Source of the DNA: Thermoleophilales bacterium
GTDB taxonomy: Bacteria > Actinomycetota > Thermoleophilia > Solirubrobacterales > 70-9
Reading direction: 5' to 3'
Length of the DNA stretch: 64,000 bases
Assembly (NCBI GenBank): GCA_020636895.1
Contig: JACJWZ010000001.1
Span: 1,534,373 to 1,598,372, forward strand
Shown here piece after piece: positions 17,803 to 26,524 of this stretch. The position numbers and the translations under genes were made by a program. Numbering within the stretch: the first letter of the stretch is position 1; every line of letters starts with the position of its first letter. The notes under the pieces were generated by a model. The model saw only the letters and a list, made by a program, of their open reading frames with translations, ran no database searches and was not told the origin of the DNA.

Positions 17803-18128
17803 TGCAGCTTCAGCACCTGGCCCTCGTTCAACGTCTGCGCGTCGACATCGGGGTTGAGCCGCTCGATCCGCTTGACCGAGATCCCGAACTTCTCGGAGAT
17901 CGAAGTCAGCGAGTCGCCGGCCTGAACGGTGTACTTCTTCGGGATCTCGCCCTTGTTCTCGCGCTCGGTCGTCTGCTTGGTGCCGCTCGAGGAGCCGTCG
18001 CCACCCGTCGAGCTCGTGATGACCACGACGAACGCGATGACGGCGGCGATCAACGCCAAAGGGCCGAGGATCCTCGCGGTCCAGGAGATCCGCGGGGGAG
18101 CGGCCCACGGTTCGCTCGGCTGTGCCAT
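17799..18128 (-). CDS. LysM-domain membrane protein
   Basis: A 109-aa protein with one transmembrane helix (about 17-41), a Ser/Thr/Lys-rich linker and one LysM domain at the C-terminus (about 63-108; KYTVQAGDSLTSISEKFGI then LNEGQVLKLH). LysM binds GlcNAc chains, so the protein probably sits in the membrane with the domain in the wall. It overlaps the D,D-carboxypeptidase gene by four bases, and the two could localise together. No enzymatic domain is present. Confidence 0.88.
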   Translation of the reverse strand: MAQPSEPWAAPPRISWTARILGPLALIAAVIAFVVVITSSTGGDGSSSGTKQTTERENKGEIPKKYTVQAGDSLTSISEKFGISVKRIERLNPDVDAQTLNEGQVLKLH

Positions 18129-18167
18129 GGCGGCGATGGTACGTCAAGCAACTACTCTCGGAAGCGA

Positions 18168-19535
18168 TCAAAGGGCGCTTTGGGGGCGGGATTGCGCGGC
18201 GCCCGATCCGGTCAGCACGCCGACCCGGACCGGTGTCTCACCCAGCCGCCCGACGGCCTCCCGGAACGCGAGGGCGACATCACCGGCGGCGGACGCGACA
18301 AGCACGACCCCTTCGCTCGGCGCCGCGACGGCGACGGCTGCGGCTCCATCGGCCACGGGCGGCCCGCAGACGAGGACGAGGTCGTAGACGCGAGCGAGGC
18401 GCTCGATCAACGCCGCGAAGCGCTCTTCGTCGATGCCGTCCCCCTCCGCCTCGCCTGCGAGGACGCAGGTGAGCTGGGTGGCGCCGGAGGAGCCTTCGCC
18501 GGGCCGGACGCGAACCGAGCGGAGGACGTCACGCGGAGCCGCGTCACCCCGCAGGTAGTCGATGAGGCCCGGCGTCGCGGGAAGATCGAGCAGCGCGGCG
18601 AGCGCCGGTGAGGCGACGTCCGACTCGACGACGATCGCGCGCACCCCCATGCCGCCGGCGGCGATCGCGAGGCTCGAGGCGACCGCGAGGGCGCCCCCGG
18701 CCTCGTCGCCGTCGATGAACGTGAGGACGCGGGGGCCGTCGTCGGCGCCAATCGCGAGCCGTGCCGCCAGCGCCGCGATTCCGCGGCCGGCCTCTGGATC
18801 GGTCTCGACCCTGCCGCCCTCGAAGCGCAGGAGATCCCCCGGCGCGCCGAGCTCGACGACGTTCGCAACGGGGAGCGCATCGGCCCCCGCAAAGCTTGCG
18901 GGCCGCCCACCGGCCTCGGGACCGGCCATCGCGGCGCCATCCGCGGACCCGGGCTCGGCGTCCCCGCCCGCCCTCGCGCGGCGATCGCGCAGGGCGACGC
19001 CGCCGAAGCCGAGCGCTGTGCCGGCCAGGAGGCCGAACAACCCCCACAACGGCGCCGAGCGGTTCTCGCTCGGGCTGTCCGGGATCGTCGCCTCCGAACC
19101 GAGCTCGAAGCGCTTGCCGCCGACCTTGGTCAGCGCCAGGGCGTAACCGTTCGCCGCCGCCGCGGCGAAGTCCGGGCTCTCGGAGTCGGCTGCGATCCGA
19201 ACTGCACCGGCGCCGGGATCGGCCGAAACCTCGACGTCGCTGAGGATGTCCGCGCCGCCGACGTCGCCGCCGATCAGGATCGCCGTCCTGCTCGCCACCC
19301 GCTCACTCCCGGCGAGCTGAACCGCCGCCCCGAGCTCCGTATCGGTAGCGGGAGCGCCCCCGTCGCCGCTGACGAGGACGGTCGCCGTCGCGGTGTAGCG
19401 AGGGGCGTCGGCCACGCCCCAGAGCACGCCGGCGAGGAGGCCGGCGATGGCAGCTGCGAGCACGGCCCGCACAGGTGCTGGAAGCGTCGCCGCGCCGGCG
19501 CCCGCGACGCCGGCGTGCCGATGCTGCGAGCTCAC
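18168..19535 (-). CDS. Wzz-like membrane protein fused to a degenerate BY-kinase-like domain
   Basis: A 455-aa protein with two predicted transmembrane helices (about 20-42 and 165-185) enclosing an outside loop starting RYTATATVLV, as in Wzz chain-length regulators. The cytoplasmic part (about 250-455) follows the BY-kinase fold order: an A'-like segment IVVESDVASPALAALLDL then a strand like VLVCGPP. However, the Walker A position reads IDGDEAGGALAVA and lacks the GKT, so ATP hydrolysis is doubtful. There is no C-terminal tyrosine cluster. The GTG at 19535 overlaps the argS stop by four bases. The role is possibly in exported polysaccharide control, but no glycan genes adjoin it. Confidence 0.65.
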   Translation of the reverse strand: MSSQHRHAGVAGAGAATLPAPVRAVLAAAIAGLLAGVLWGVADAPRYTATATVLVSGDGGAPATDTELGAAVQLAGSERVASRTAILIGGDVGGADILSDVEVSADPGAGAVRIAADSESPDFAAAAANGYALALTKVGGKRFELGSEATIPDSPSENRSAPLWGLFGLLAGTALGFGGVALRDRRARAGGDAEPGSADGAAMAGPEAGGRPASFAGADALPVANVVELGAPGDLLRFEGGRVETDPEAGRGIAALAARLAIGADDGPRVLTFIDGDEAGGALAVASSLAIAAGGMGVRAIVVESDVASPALAALLDLPATPGLIDYLRGDAAPRDVLRSVRVRPGEGSSGATQLTCVLAGEAEGDGIDEERFAALIERLARVYDLVLVCGPPVADGAAAVAVAAPSEGVVLVASAAGDVALAFREAVGRLGETPVRVGVLTGSGAAQSRPQSAL

Positions 19536-21151
19536 ATCTCCTCCGGCGCTTCGATCCCGAGCAGCTCGAGGCAGGAGGCGATGACCACGCGTGCCGCGCC
19601 GCACACCTCGAGCCGCGCGGCCTGCAGCCCGGGCTCGGCGCCGACGACGCGGCAGTCGCGGTAGAAGGCGTGGAAGTCGGAGGCGACGTCGCGGGCGTAG
19701 CCACCGATCGCGTGCGGCTCGCGCACGCGCGCCGCGTGAGCGACCTGCCCGGGGTACTCGAGCAGGGTCGTGATCAGCCGCCGTTCGGCGGGCTCGAGGC
19801 TCCCCGCAGGCGCGGGCTCACCCGACTCGTCGGGATCCTCGGCGGCGGCCCGGAAGAGGCTGCAGATGCGGGCGTGCGCGTATTGGACGTAGTAGACGGG
19901 GTTGTCCGCCGACTGCTTGCGCGCCAGCTCGAGGTCGATGTCGAGCGGGGTCTCGTGGCTGCGCTGCACGAGGAAGAAGCGGGTCGCATCCACGCCGATG
20001 TCGTCGATCAGGTCATCGAGGGTGGCGAAGTCGCCGCGCCGCTTCGACATCCGCGCCCGCTCCCCGCCCTCCAGCAGGTTGACGAGCTGCATGATCTCGA
20101 CCTCGAAGCTGCCCTCGGGCTCCCCGAGCGCAGCCATCGCCGCCGCCATCCGCGCGACGTAGCCGTGATGGTCCGCCCCCCACACATCGATGAGCAGGTC
20201 CCAGCCCCGCTGCAGCTTGTCGCGGTGGTAGGCGATGTCCGGGGCGAAGTAGGTCGGCTCGCCGTCCGCCTTGACGAGGACGCGGTCCTTGTCGTCGCCG
20301 AGGTCGGTCGTCCGCAGCCAGATCGCATCCTCACTCTCGTAGACGAGGCCGCGCTCGCGCAGGGCCTCGACGGCCTCGTCGATCGCGCCGCTCTCGTGCA
20401 GGTCGCGTTCGGAGCTCCAGCGATCGAAGCTGACCCGCGCCCGCTCCAGGGTCGCGCGGATCGAATCGACCATCAGCTCGACGCCGCGCTGCGCGAGAGC
20501 CTCCGCGTCGACGGCCCCGCCCTCGGCCGCGATGCGCTCACCGAGCTCGGCGACGTAGTCGCCCTCGTACCCGCCCTCGGGAACGCCCCGGCCCTCGATC
20601 CGGGCGGCGATCGACTCGCCGAACAGGCGGATCTGACCACCCGCGTCGTTGATGTAGTACTCGCGGCCGACCTCGTGGCCGGCGAAGGCCAGAAGCCGCG
20701 CCAGCGAGTCGCCGTAGGCGGCATGCCGCCCGCTGGCGACCGTGATCGGCCCGGTCGGGTTGGCGCTGACGAACTCGACGAGGATCTTCCGCGGCTCGTC
20801 CACGACCCCGGAGCCGAACCGTCCACCGGCCGCGACCACCTCCGCCGCCGCCGCCCGCATCCAGGCCTCCGTCATGTGCAGGTTGAGGAAGCCGGGACCC
20901 GCCACCTCGACGGAATCGACGTCGGCGCCGATCCGGGCTGCGACGCTCTCCGCGAGGTCGGAAGCGACATCGCGCGGGGCGCGGCGGACGACGGGCGCGG
21001 CGAGCATCGCGGCGTTGGAGGAGTAGTCGCCGAGCTCGGCCCGGGGCGGGCGCTCGAGGCCGGGCTCCGCAACGCCGTCGCCGAGCTCGGCGACGGCATC
21101 GGTGATCACCCTGCGGAGGCTCGAAACGGGGTCTGTGGGGGCCGCGCTCAT
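19532..21151 (-). CDS. argS: Arginyl-tRNA synthetase
   Basis: Class I synthetase, 539 aa from ATG 21151. The Arg-tRNA N-domain (about 10-100) is followed by FVSANPTGPITVASGRHAAY (128-147), where the signature HIGH would be: NPTGP is conserved but the HxGH residues read TVAS. The KMSKS region is ARMSKRRGDF (MSK at 368-370), and the C-terminal anticodon-binding domain starts near DNPVYYVQYAHARI. Everything else is canonical, so the altered HIGH motif is probably a lineage trait. It overlaps the Wzz-like gene by four bases. Confidence 0.95.
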   Translation of the reverse strand: MSAAPTDPVSSLRRVITDAVAELGDGVAEPGLERPPRAELGDYSSNAAMLAAPVVRRAPRDVASDLAESVAARIGADVDSVEVAGPGFLNLHMTEAWMRAAAAEVVAAGGRFGSGVVDEPRKILVEFVSANPTGPITVASGRHAAYGDSLARLLAFAGHEVGREYYINDAGGQIRLFGESIAARIEGRGVPEGGYEGDYVAELGERIAAEGGAVDAEALAQRGVELMVDSIRATLERARVSFDRWSSERDLHESGAIDEAVEALRERGLVYESEDAIWLRTTDLGDDKDRVLVKADGEPTYFAPDIAYHRDKLQRGWDLLIDVWGADHHGYVARMAAAMAALGEPEGSFEVEIMQLVNLLEGGERARMSKRRGDFATLDDLIDDIGVDATRFFLVQRSHETPLDIDLELARKQSADNPVYYVQYAHARICSLFRAAAEDPDESGEPAPAGSLEPAERRLITTLLEYPGQVAHAARVREPHAIGGYARDVASDFHAFYRDCRVVGAEPGLQAARLEVCGAARVVIASCLELLGIEAPEEM

Positions 21152-21198
21152 CGGCGTGACTCTAGGTGCCCGCCCCGCCGGAGGCGACCCCGACACCC

Positions 21199-22089
21199 TC
21201 AGCCCGCGGCCGCCGCCCAGACGACATCGCGCAGCTCCTCGGCGGCGCGACGGGGATCGGCGGCGCCGGCGACGCTGCGGGAAGCGGTGACGAGGGCACT
21301 CGCCGGGCCCGGGGCGAAGGCCGCACCGAGCAGGCCAGCGTCGCCGCCCTGGGCGCCGACCCCCGGCAGCAGCAGGATCGCGCGCGGCATCAGCTCCCGG
21401 AGCCGGGCGATGAACCCGGGCTCGGTCGCGCCGACGACGGCCCCAACTCCGCTGAGACCATCGGCGTCGAAGCCGGCCAAACGAGGAGCGAGCGCATCGA
21501 CCTCGCGGGCTATCCGCTCGTGCAGGGGCATGCCGGCGCTGTCGGTGTCGAGCACGTCGGCGGCACCTGGGTTCGAGGTCCGGACGAGCAGGAAGACGCC
21601 ACCACCGACGGCTCGCGCGCGGTCGATCAGCGGCTCCAGGGAATCGCGCCCGAGCAGCGGGTTGAGAGTCGCTGCGTCAGCGCCGAGCCCGGGGATCTCA
21701 CCCCAGGGCGTCGGCGTCGAGCCGAAGAAGACGTCCGCATAGGCCTCGGCGCTCACCGGCACATCGCCTCGCTTGCCGTCGGCGATCAGCAGCAGGCCCG
21801 CGTCATGGGCCGCTTCGACGGTCCGCTCGAGGGCGTCCCAGCCCGGGGCGCCGAGCGCTTCGAAGCGGGCCAACTGCGGCTTGACCGCCACGCAGGCCGG
21901 ACCAGCGCTCTCGATCAACGAGATGCATGTCGCGGTGACCGCGGCGGCGGCGCGCTCGGCGGCGCGGCCCGTGTCCGGCGCAGCGCCGGAGCACCAGGGC
22001 TCCGATCCCGGAACGGGATCGAGCCCCAGGCAGACCTGGCTGCGGCGCTCTTCGACGAGCGCCGCAAGCCGGTCCGCGAAGGGGTCCAG
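21199..22089 (-). CDS. pyrF: Orotidine 5'-phosphate decarboxylase (type 2)
   Basis: Last step of UMP synthesis. The 296-aa protein has VCLGLDP at the start of the barrel, the catalytic lysine-aspartate motif IADGKRGDV and the phosphate loop LLPGVGAQGGD, matching the longer type-2 family. The frame has no ATG, GTG or TTG before the conserved GLDP strand. A CTG at 22089 lies nine bases after AAGGG, so I take that as the start, two bases after the HU stop. The first GTG/ATG-type start annotators may pick (near 21918) would delete the first strand, so the coordinate matters. Confidence 0.85.
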   Translation of the reverse strand: MDPFADRLAALVEERRSQVCLGLDPVPGSEPWCSGAAPDTGRAAERAAAAVTATCISLIESAGPACVAVKPQLARFEALGAPGWDALERTVEAAHDAGLLLIADGKRGDVPVSAEAYADVFFGSTPTPWGEIPGLGADAATLNPLLGRDSLEPLIDRARAVGGGVFLLVRTSNPGAADVLDTDSAGMPLHERIAREVDALAPRLAGFDADGLSGVGAVVGATEPGFIARLRELMPRAILLLPGVGAQGGDAGLLGAAFAPGPASALVTASRSVAGAADPRRAAEELRDVVWAAAAG

Positions 22090-22091
22090 GA

Positions 22092-22373
22092 CTACGAGCC
22101 CTTGACGGCGCCCTTGAGGCCGGCGCCGGCCGAGAACTTGGGGACCTTGCCGCCCGGGATCGTGATCCGCTCGCCGGTGCGAGGGTTCACACCCTGGCGC
22201 GGGCCACGCTCGTTGACGCTGAACTTGCCGAAGCCGGTGAAGTTGACATCCTCGCCGGCCTTGAGGGCGTCGACGATGCCGTCGAGCACGGCCTCGACCG
22301 CGTCGGAGGCGTCCTTCTTGCTGCCGATCCGATCGTCAGCGGCGATCCGGTCGATGAACTCTGCCTTGGTCAC
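22092..22373 (-). CDS. hup: HU-family DNA-binding protein
   Basis: A 93-aa histone-like protein with the complete HU fold: MTKAEFIDRIAA, the bend region FTGFGKFSV, and the DNA-binding arm ERGPRQGVNPRTGERITIP. It lacks the long Lys/Ala-rich tail seen in mycobacterial HupB. The GTG start at 22373 has a strong AGGAGG eight bases upstream. Confidence 0.96.
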   Translation of the reverse strand: MTKAEFIDRIAADDRIGSKKDASDAVEAVLDGIVDALKAGEDVNFTGFGKFSVNERGPRQGVNPRTGERITIPGGKVPKFSAGAGLKGAVKGS

Positions 22374-22587
22374 AGTTGATTCCTCCTCAGGTGGGAACTA
22401 GTCACGTTCAGGGCGGCGGCGACGATAACAAGGCCGATCGGACGCAACTTTCCGCATGGGGAGCCGGGTTGCCGCCACCGGGGTCTCAGCCGAGGGTTGC
22501 GGAGGTCGCTCACAGCGCCCCGACCGCCCACCCGCCTACGATTAGGAGACCGGGGCCGTCGTCTCCCAGGTGACGCCCCACGCGCCC

Positions 22588-23340
22588 ATGCGAATAGCCG
22601 TATTCAGCGACATCCACGCCAACCTGCCCGCTCTCGAGGCGGTTCTCCGCGATGCCGACGAGGTCGGTGTCGACGAGCTCTGGTGCCTCGGCGACGTGGT
22701 GGGCTACGGCGCCGATCCCGACGGCTGCGTGGAGCTCGTGCGCGAGCGCACCGACGTCTGCCTCGTCGGCAACCACGACCTCGCCGTCCTCGACGAGCTC
22801 GACACCTCGACCTTCTCGAGCGCTGCCGCGGCTGCCGTCGAGTGGACGGCCAAGAACTCCTCCAAGCGGAGCCTGAAGTTCCTCCGCGGCCTGGAGCCGG
22901 CCGACACCAGCCGCGCCGCGGCGCTCTACCACGCATCCCCCCGCGATCCGGTCTGGGAGTACGTGCTGTGGCCCGAGCAGGCGGCCGAGTGCCTCGTCGT
23001 GCAGGAGCGGCGGGTCAGCTTCATCGGCCACTCCCACGTCGCCCTCTTCTTCTCCGCCGAGGAGCCCGAAGAGGGATCCGAACGGCCCCCGGAGGCGCGC
23101 GGCTGGCAGGCCGGGGCCGGAACGCGGCTGGAGATCGGAGACGGCCGCTGGCTGATCAACCCAGGCAGCGTCGGGCAGCCGCGTGACGGTGATTCACGCG
23201 CCGCCTGGCTCGAGCTCGACACGGAGTCCTGGCATGCGACCTACCACCGCGTCGAGTACGAGATCGAGCGCGCGGCCGCGGCCATCGAGCGCGCGGGACT
23301 GCCCGAGCACCTCGCGAAGCGACTGTTCGTGGGCCGATGA
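22588..23340 (+). CDS. Metallophosphoesterase (calcineurin-like)
   Basis: A 250-aa protein of the YfcE/Mph family. It shows the metal-site motifs FSDIHAN, LGDVVGYGADP, VGNHD and GHSHVALF, plus NPGSVGQPRDG. The enzyme should be a cytoplasmic phosphodiesterase or phosphatase; the substrate is not evident. I prefer ATG 22588 (MRIAVFSDIHAN), although GTG 22570 is open in the same frame. The next gene begins 24 bases past its stop, or overlaps it if ATG 23337 is used. Confidence 0.88.
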   Translation: MRIAVFSDIHANLPALEAVLRDADEVGVDELWCLGDVVGYGADPDGCVELVRERTDVCLVGNHDLAVLDELDTSTFSSAAAAAVEWTAKNSSKRSLKFLRGLEPADTSRAAALYHASPRDPVWEYVLWPEQAAECLVVQERRVSFIGHSHVALFFSAEEPEEGSERPPEARGWQAGAGTRLEIGDGRWLINPGSVGQPRDGDSRAAWLELDTESWHATYHRVEYEIERAAAAIERAGLPEHLAKRLFVGR

Positions 23341-23363
23341 GAGCGCAGCTACACTCGCCGCGA

Positions 23364-23957
23364 ATGGCGCTTGGAAGGCGCCGCATCGCCCTCATCCTCT
23401 GCCTTTCCGTCGCCGCGCTCCCGGCAGCCGGATGCGGCGGCAGCGATGATTCCCAGGACTTGACCGGCGAGCCCTTCACAGCCCAGAACCAGGCCGACTG
23501 GACGGGCGCCCTCAACAAGATCGGCGGGCTCGTCGCGGACGGGGCTTGCGACGACGCCCAGCAGAAGCTCGCGACCCTCCGCGACGCCGTCGAGGGGGCG
23601 CCCTCCGAGGTGGACGGCTCGCTCAAGGACAATCTGATCGACCTGCTCGGACAGCTCGACGAGCAGATCGCGTCGCAATGCAAGCCGGTTGACACGACGA
23701 CGACCGAGGACACCACCGACGAGCCGACGACGACGACCGAGACGACGACGACCGAGACGACGACCACGGACACGACGACCGACAACCCACAGACCACGTC
23801 GACCGAGCCGGACCAGTCCGGCACCACGACCTCCCCGGGCAGCCAGGGGGGCCAAGGCGGTCAGGGAGGTCAGGGGGGACAGGGAGGCACCACGACGGGC
23901 GGCGGGACGTCGCCCGGCGGTGGCTCCGGAGGCGTCACCCCGAGGGAGGCGCCATGA
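23364..23957 (+). CDS. Lipoprotein with Thr-rich and Gly/Gln-rich tail
   Basis: A 197-aa predicted lipoprotein: basic n-region, hydrophobic core and lipobox LPAAGC (Cys24). Residues about 30-105 form a small helical domain (GALNKIGGLVADGACDDAQ), followed by a long Thr/Glu-rich stretch and then GGQGGQ-type repeats. The tail looks like a flexible wall-spanning stalk. Family unknown. ATG 23337 is an alternative that would overlap the phosphoesterase stop. Its stop overlaps the kinase start (ATGA), so the lipoprotein and kinase are coupled and may form a sensing pair. Confidence 0.75.
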   Translation: MALGRRRIALILCLSVAALPAAGCGGSDDSQDLTGEPFTAQNQADWTGALNKIGGLVADGACDDAQQKLATLRDAVEGAPSEVDGSLKDNLIDLLGQLDEQIASQCKPVDTTTTEDTTDEPTTTTETTTTETTTTDTTTDNPQTTSTEPDQSGTTTSPGSQGGQGGQGGQGGQGGTTTGGGTSPGGGSGGVTPREAP

Positions 23958-25165
23958 GCCCAGGTGTGATCGCCGACCGCTACGAGCTGGGAGACCGGCT
24001 CGGCAGCGGTGGCATGTCGACGGTCTACAAGGCGACCGACCGGGTGCTCGAGCGCACGGTCGCGGTCAAGGTGCTCGCCGAGCACCTCTCCGACGACGAG
24101 AAGTTCGTGGCCCGCTTCCGTCGCGAGGCGCTCGCCGTCGCCAAGCTCGTCCACCCCAACATCGTCCAGGTCTACGACACGGGCGTCGACCAGGGGCGCC
24201 ACTTCATCGTCATGGAGTACGTCGAAGGCAAGTCCGGCGCTCAGCTCCTGCAGCGCGACGGCGCCCTGCGGCCGGGGACCGCGGTGGAGATCGCCGCGCA
24301 GGCCTGCACCGGGCTCGAGTACGCGCACCGGCAGGGGATCATCCACCGCGACGTAAAGCCCGGAAACCTGATGGTCATCGGCGGCCCCGCGGGCGGACCG
24401 CCGGAGATGACCGTGAAGCTCGCCGACTTCGGGATCGCCCGCGCCGCCGAGCAGACGCGGCTGACCCAGGTCGGCTCGGTCGTCGGCACCGCCGCCTACC
24501 TCTCCCCCGAGCAGTCGCGAGGCGAGGAGGCGACCCCGATCTCCGACGTCTACTCGCTCGGCGTCGTCGTCTACCAGCTGCTGACGGCGCGACTTCCCTA
24601 CGAGGGCAACAGCCTCGCCGAGCTCGCGATTAGGCGCGAGAACGAGCGTCCCCTGCCCCCGACCAGCTACGTACCCGACATCCCCGAGGCGCTCTCGCAG
24701 GCGGTCCTGCGGGCGCTCGAGAACGAGCCCGAGGACCGCTACGTCGACGCCCTCGCGCTCGCCGCTGCGCTGCGCGCCGGGCTCTCGGGGATCCCGCCCG
24801 CAGACGACGCGGCCACCAACGTCGTCGACCCACGCCCGGACACCGCGGCCACACGCGTCACCCCACGTGAGCCGCGCACCCCGACAGCTCCCGTCCGCCC
24901 GGCGCGCCCGCGCCGCAGCCCCCCTCCCCCGCGCCGCCCCGCCGCCGCGCCGGCGCGCGCGAAGAGCACGAAGTCGGGGATCTCGACCTTCTTCAAGGGG
25001 CTGTTCGCCGTGCTGCTGGTCGCGGTGATCGCCGGGTTGATCGCGGCGGTGATCCTCCTCGCCACCGACGCCGGCCAGAACACCGAGGTTGGTAAGGCGA
25101 TCGGCGACACGGTGCAGCAGTCGATCGACGGCATCAGCAAGTTCATCAGCGACAACTCGCAATAG
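23954..25165 (+). CDS. Transmembrane Ser/Thr protein kinase (PknB-like, without PASTA domains)
   Basis: A 403-aa Hanks-type kinase. The catalytic domain (about 9-270) has the Gly-loop LGSGGMSTVYKA, the ATP lysine AVKVL (Lys39), the catalytic loop HRDVKPGN, the DFG motif and the APE-like LSPEQSRGE. A Pro/Arg-rich juxtamembrane linker (about 275-340) precedes one transmembrane helix near 348-370. Only about 30 residues lie outside, so there is no PASTA sensor. The preceding lipoprotein, coupled by an ATGA overlap, is a candidate outside partner (inference). Confidence 0.93.
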   Translation: MSPGVIADRYELGDRLGSGGMSTVYKATDRVLERTVAVKVLAEHLSDDEKFVARFRREALAVAKLVHPNIVQVYDTGVDQGRHFIVMEYVEGKSGAQLLQRDGALRPGTAVEIAAQACTGLEYAHRQGIIHRDVKPGNLMVIGGPAGGPPEMTVKLADFGIARAAEQTRLTQVGSVVGTAAYLSPEQSRGEEATPISDVYSLGVVVYQLLTARLPYEGNSLAELAIRRENERPLPPTSYVPDIPEALSQAVLRALENEPEDRYVDALALAAALRAGLSGIPPADDAATNVVDPRPDTAATRVTPREPRTPTAPVRPARPRRSPPPPRRPAAAPARAKSTKSGISTFFKGLFAVLLVAVIAGLIAAVILLATDAGQNTEVGKAIGDTVQQSIDGISKFISDNSQ

Positions 25166-25215
25166 CCGGCGGGCGCGGGGGCGTCGGCATCGCGATCTTG
25201 CGAGCGAACCCACGC

Positions 25216-25260
25216 CGAGTGGCCTCACCTGGCGACCGGACCGCCACCTCGGGCCACTCG
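25216..25260. terminator. Inverted repeat between the convergent kinase and tgt genes
   Basis: Nine-bp arms CGAGTGGCC and GGCCACTCG enclose a 27-base segment that itself can fold (TGGCG with CGCCA). It lies 50 bases past the kinase stop and 17 bases before the tgt stop, so a bidirectional terminator is likely. There is no T-tract. Confidence 0.55.
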
Positions 25261-25277
25261 ATGCAGCCCCGGTCCGG

Positions 25278-26483
25278 TTAACCGGCCTCCCACGGGGCCG
25301 CCCCGGCGAGGATCGCGTCGCGGAAAGCGGCGAGGCGCCCGGCGAGGATCGCCTCCCGCGCCCCGCTCACGATCGCCTCGATGTAGGCGAGGTTGTGGAT
25401 CGTGACCAGGCGGACACCGGTGAGCTCGTCGGCGCGGCAGAGGTAGTGGATGTAGGCGCGGCTGAAGCGGGCGCAGGCGGGGCATGGGCACCCGTCGACG
25501 AGCGGACCGTCATCGGTGGCGTGCGCGGCACGGGAGACGTCGTAGCGGTAACGGCGCTCGGGCATCGGCGCCAACGCCATTCCGTGACGGCCGAGGCGGG
25601 TCGGGACGGCGCAGTCGAAGCTGTCGATGCCGAGGGTGATGTTGCGGACGAGGTCGTCGGGCTCGCCGATCCCCAGCAGGTGCACGGGGGCCTCCCTCGG
25701 CAGCAGGCCGGTCGTCATCTCCAGCACCTCGCCCATCTCCTCCTTGTCCCGTCCGAGGGTGCCGCCGATCGCAAGACCGTCGACGCCCGCGGCCGACACC
25801 GCGTCGACGGACTCCCGCCGCAGGTCCTCGTGGGTCCCGCCCTGGACGATCCCGTAGACCGCCTGCCCGGGGGGACCGTGCTCGGCGTGCCAGTCGAGGC
25901 AGCGGCCGAGCCAGCGGTGCGTGCGCTCGGTCGAGCGCGCGGTGTAATCGCGATCGGCATGGACCGGGGTGCACTCGTCGAAGACGAGGGCGATGTCGGA
26001 GCCGAGACCGGCCTGCACCTCCATCGAGCGCTCCGGCGAGAGGAAGTGCTCAGAGCCGTCGATATAGGAGCGGAAGCGGACGCCCTCCTCGGCGATCTCG
26101 AGCACGCCGCCGGCGCTGGTCGGGGCGCCACGGCGGCCCTTGACCTCGTCTGCGACCGAGCCGTGGGCCAGTGAGAAGACCTGGAAACCGCCGGAATCGG
26201 TGATGATCGGCCGCTCCCAGCCCATGAAGCCGTGGAGGCCGCCGCGGGCGGCGATCAGCTCCTCGCCGGGGGCCAGCATCAGGTGGTAGGTGTTGCCGAG
26301 GACCATCTCGAAGCCGAGGTCCTCCACCTCCGCGGGAAGCATCCCCTTGACGGCCCCGCGAGTCGCGAGCGGGACGAAGCACGGCGTCTCCACGGTGCCG
26401 TGCGGCGTATGCAGGACACCGGCGCGCGCGTCGCCGTCGCGGGCGACGATCTCAAAGCGGAGGCGGTCCGGGTCGGAGCGCAT
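25278..26483 (-). CDS. tgt: tRNA-guanine transglycosylase
   Basis: Exchanges guanine-34 for preQ1 (queuosine pathway) in tRNAs with GUN anticodons. The 401-aa protein has the catalytic region ITDSGGFQVFSL, VFDECTPVHADR, the GGTHEDLRRES segment and the zinc site CPCPACARFSRAYIHYL (three Cys plus His). All bacterial TGT hallmarks are intact. No other queuosine genes lie in the window. The ATG at 26483 is preceded by an inverted repeat. Confidence 0.95.
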   Translation of the reverse strand: MRSDPDRLRFEIVARDGDARAGVLHTPHGTVETPCFVPLATRGAVKGMLPAEVEDLGFEMVLGNTYHLMLAPGEELIAARGGLHGFMGWERPIITDSGGFQVFSLAHGSVADEVKGRRGAPTSAGGVLEIAEEGVRFRSYIDGSEHFLSPERSMEVQAGLGSDIALVFDECTPVHADRDYTARSTERTHRWLGRCLDWHAEHGPPGQAVYGIVQGGTHEDLRRESVDAVSAAGVDGLAIGGTLGRDKEEMGEVLEMTTGLLPREAPVHLLGIGEPDDLVRNITLGIDSFDCAVPTRLGRHGMALAPMPERRYRYDVSRAAHATDDGPLVDGCPCPACARFSRAYIHYLCRADELTGVRLVTIHNLAYIEAIVSGAREAILAGRLAAFRDAILAGAAPWEAG

Positions 26484-26524
26484 CCGGCCAGCCTACGGAG
26501 CGGCGCCGGGAGCCGCCCGAACCT

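Noticed and set aside
22570..22587. GTG 22570 as the phosphoesterase start
   Set aside because: The family begins at MRIAVFSDIHAN, matching ATG 22588, although the longer form cannot be excluded.
23683..23930. Tandem microsatellite of ACGACG and GGNCAGGG units
   Set aside because: It encodes the Thr-rich and Gly/Gln-rich tail of the lipoprotein in frame, so it is coding low complexity.
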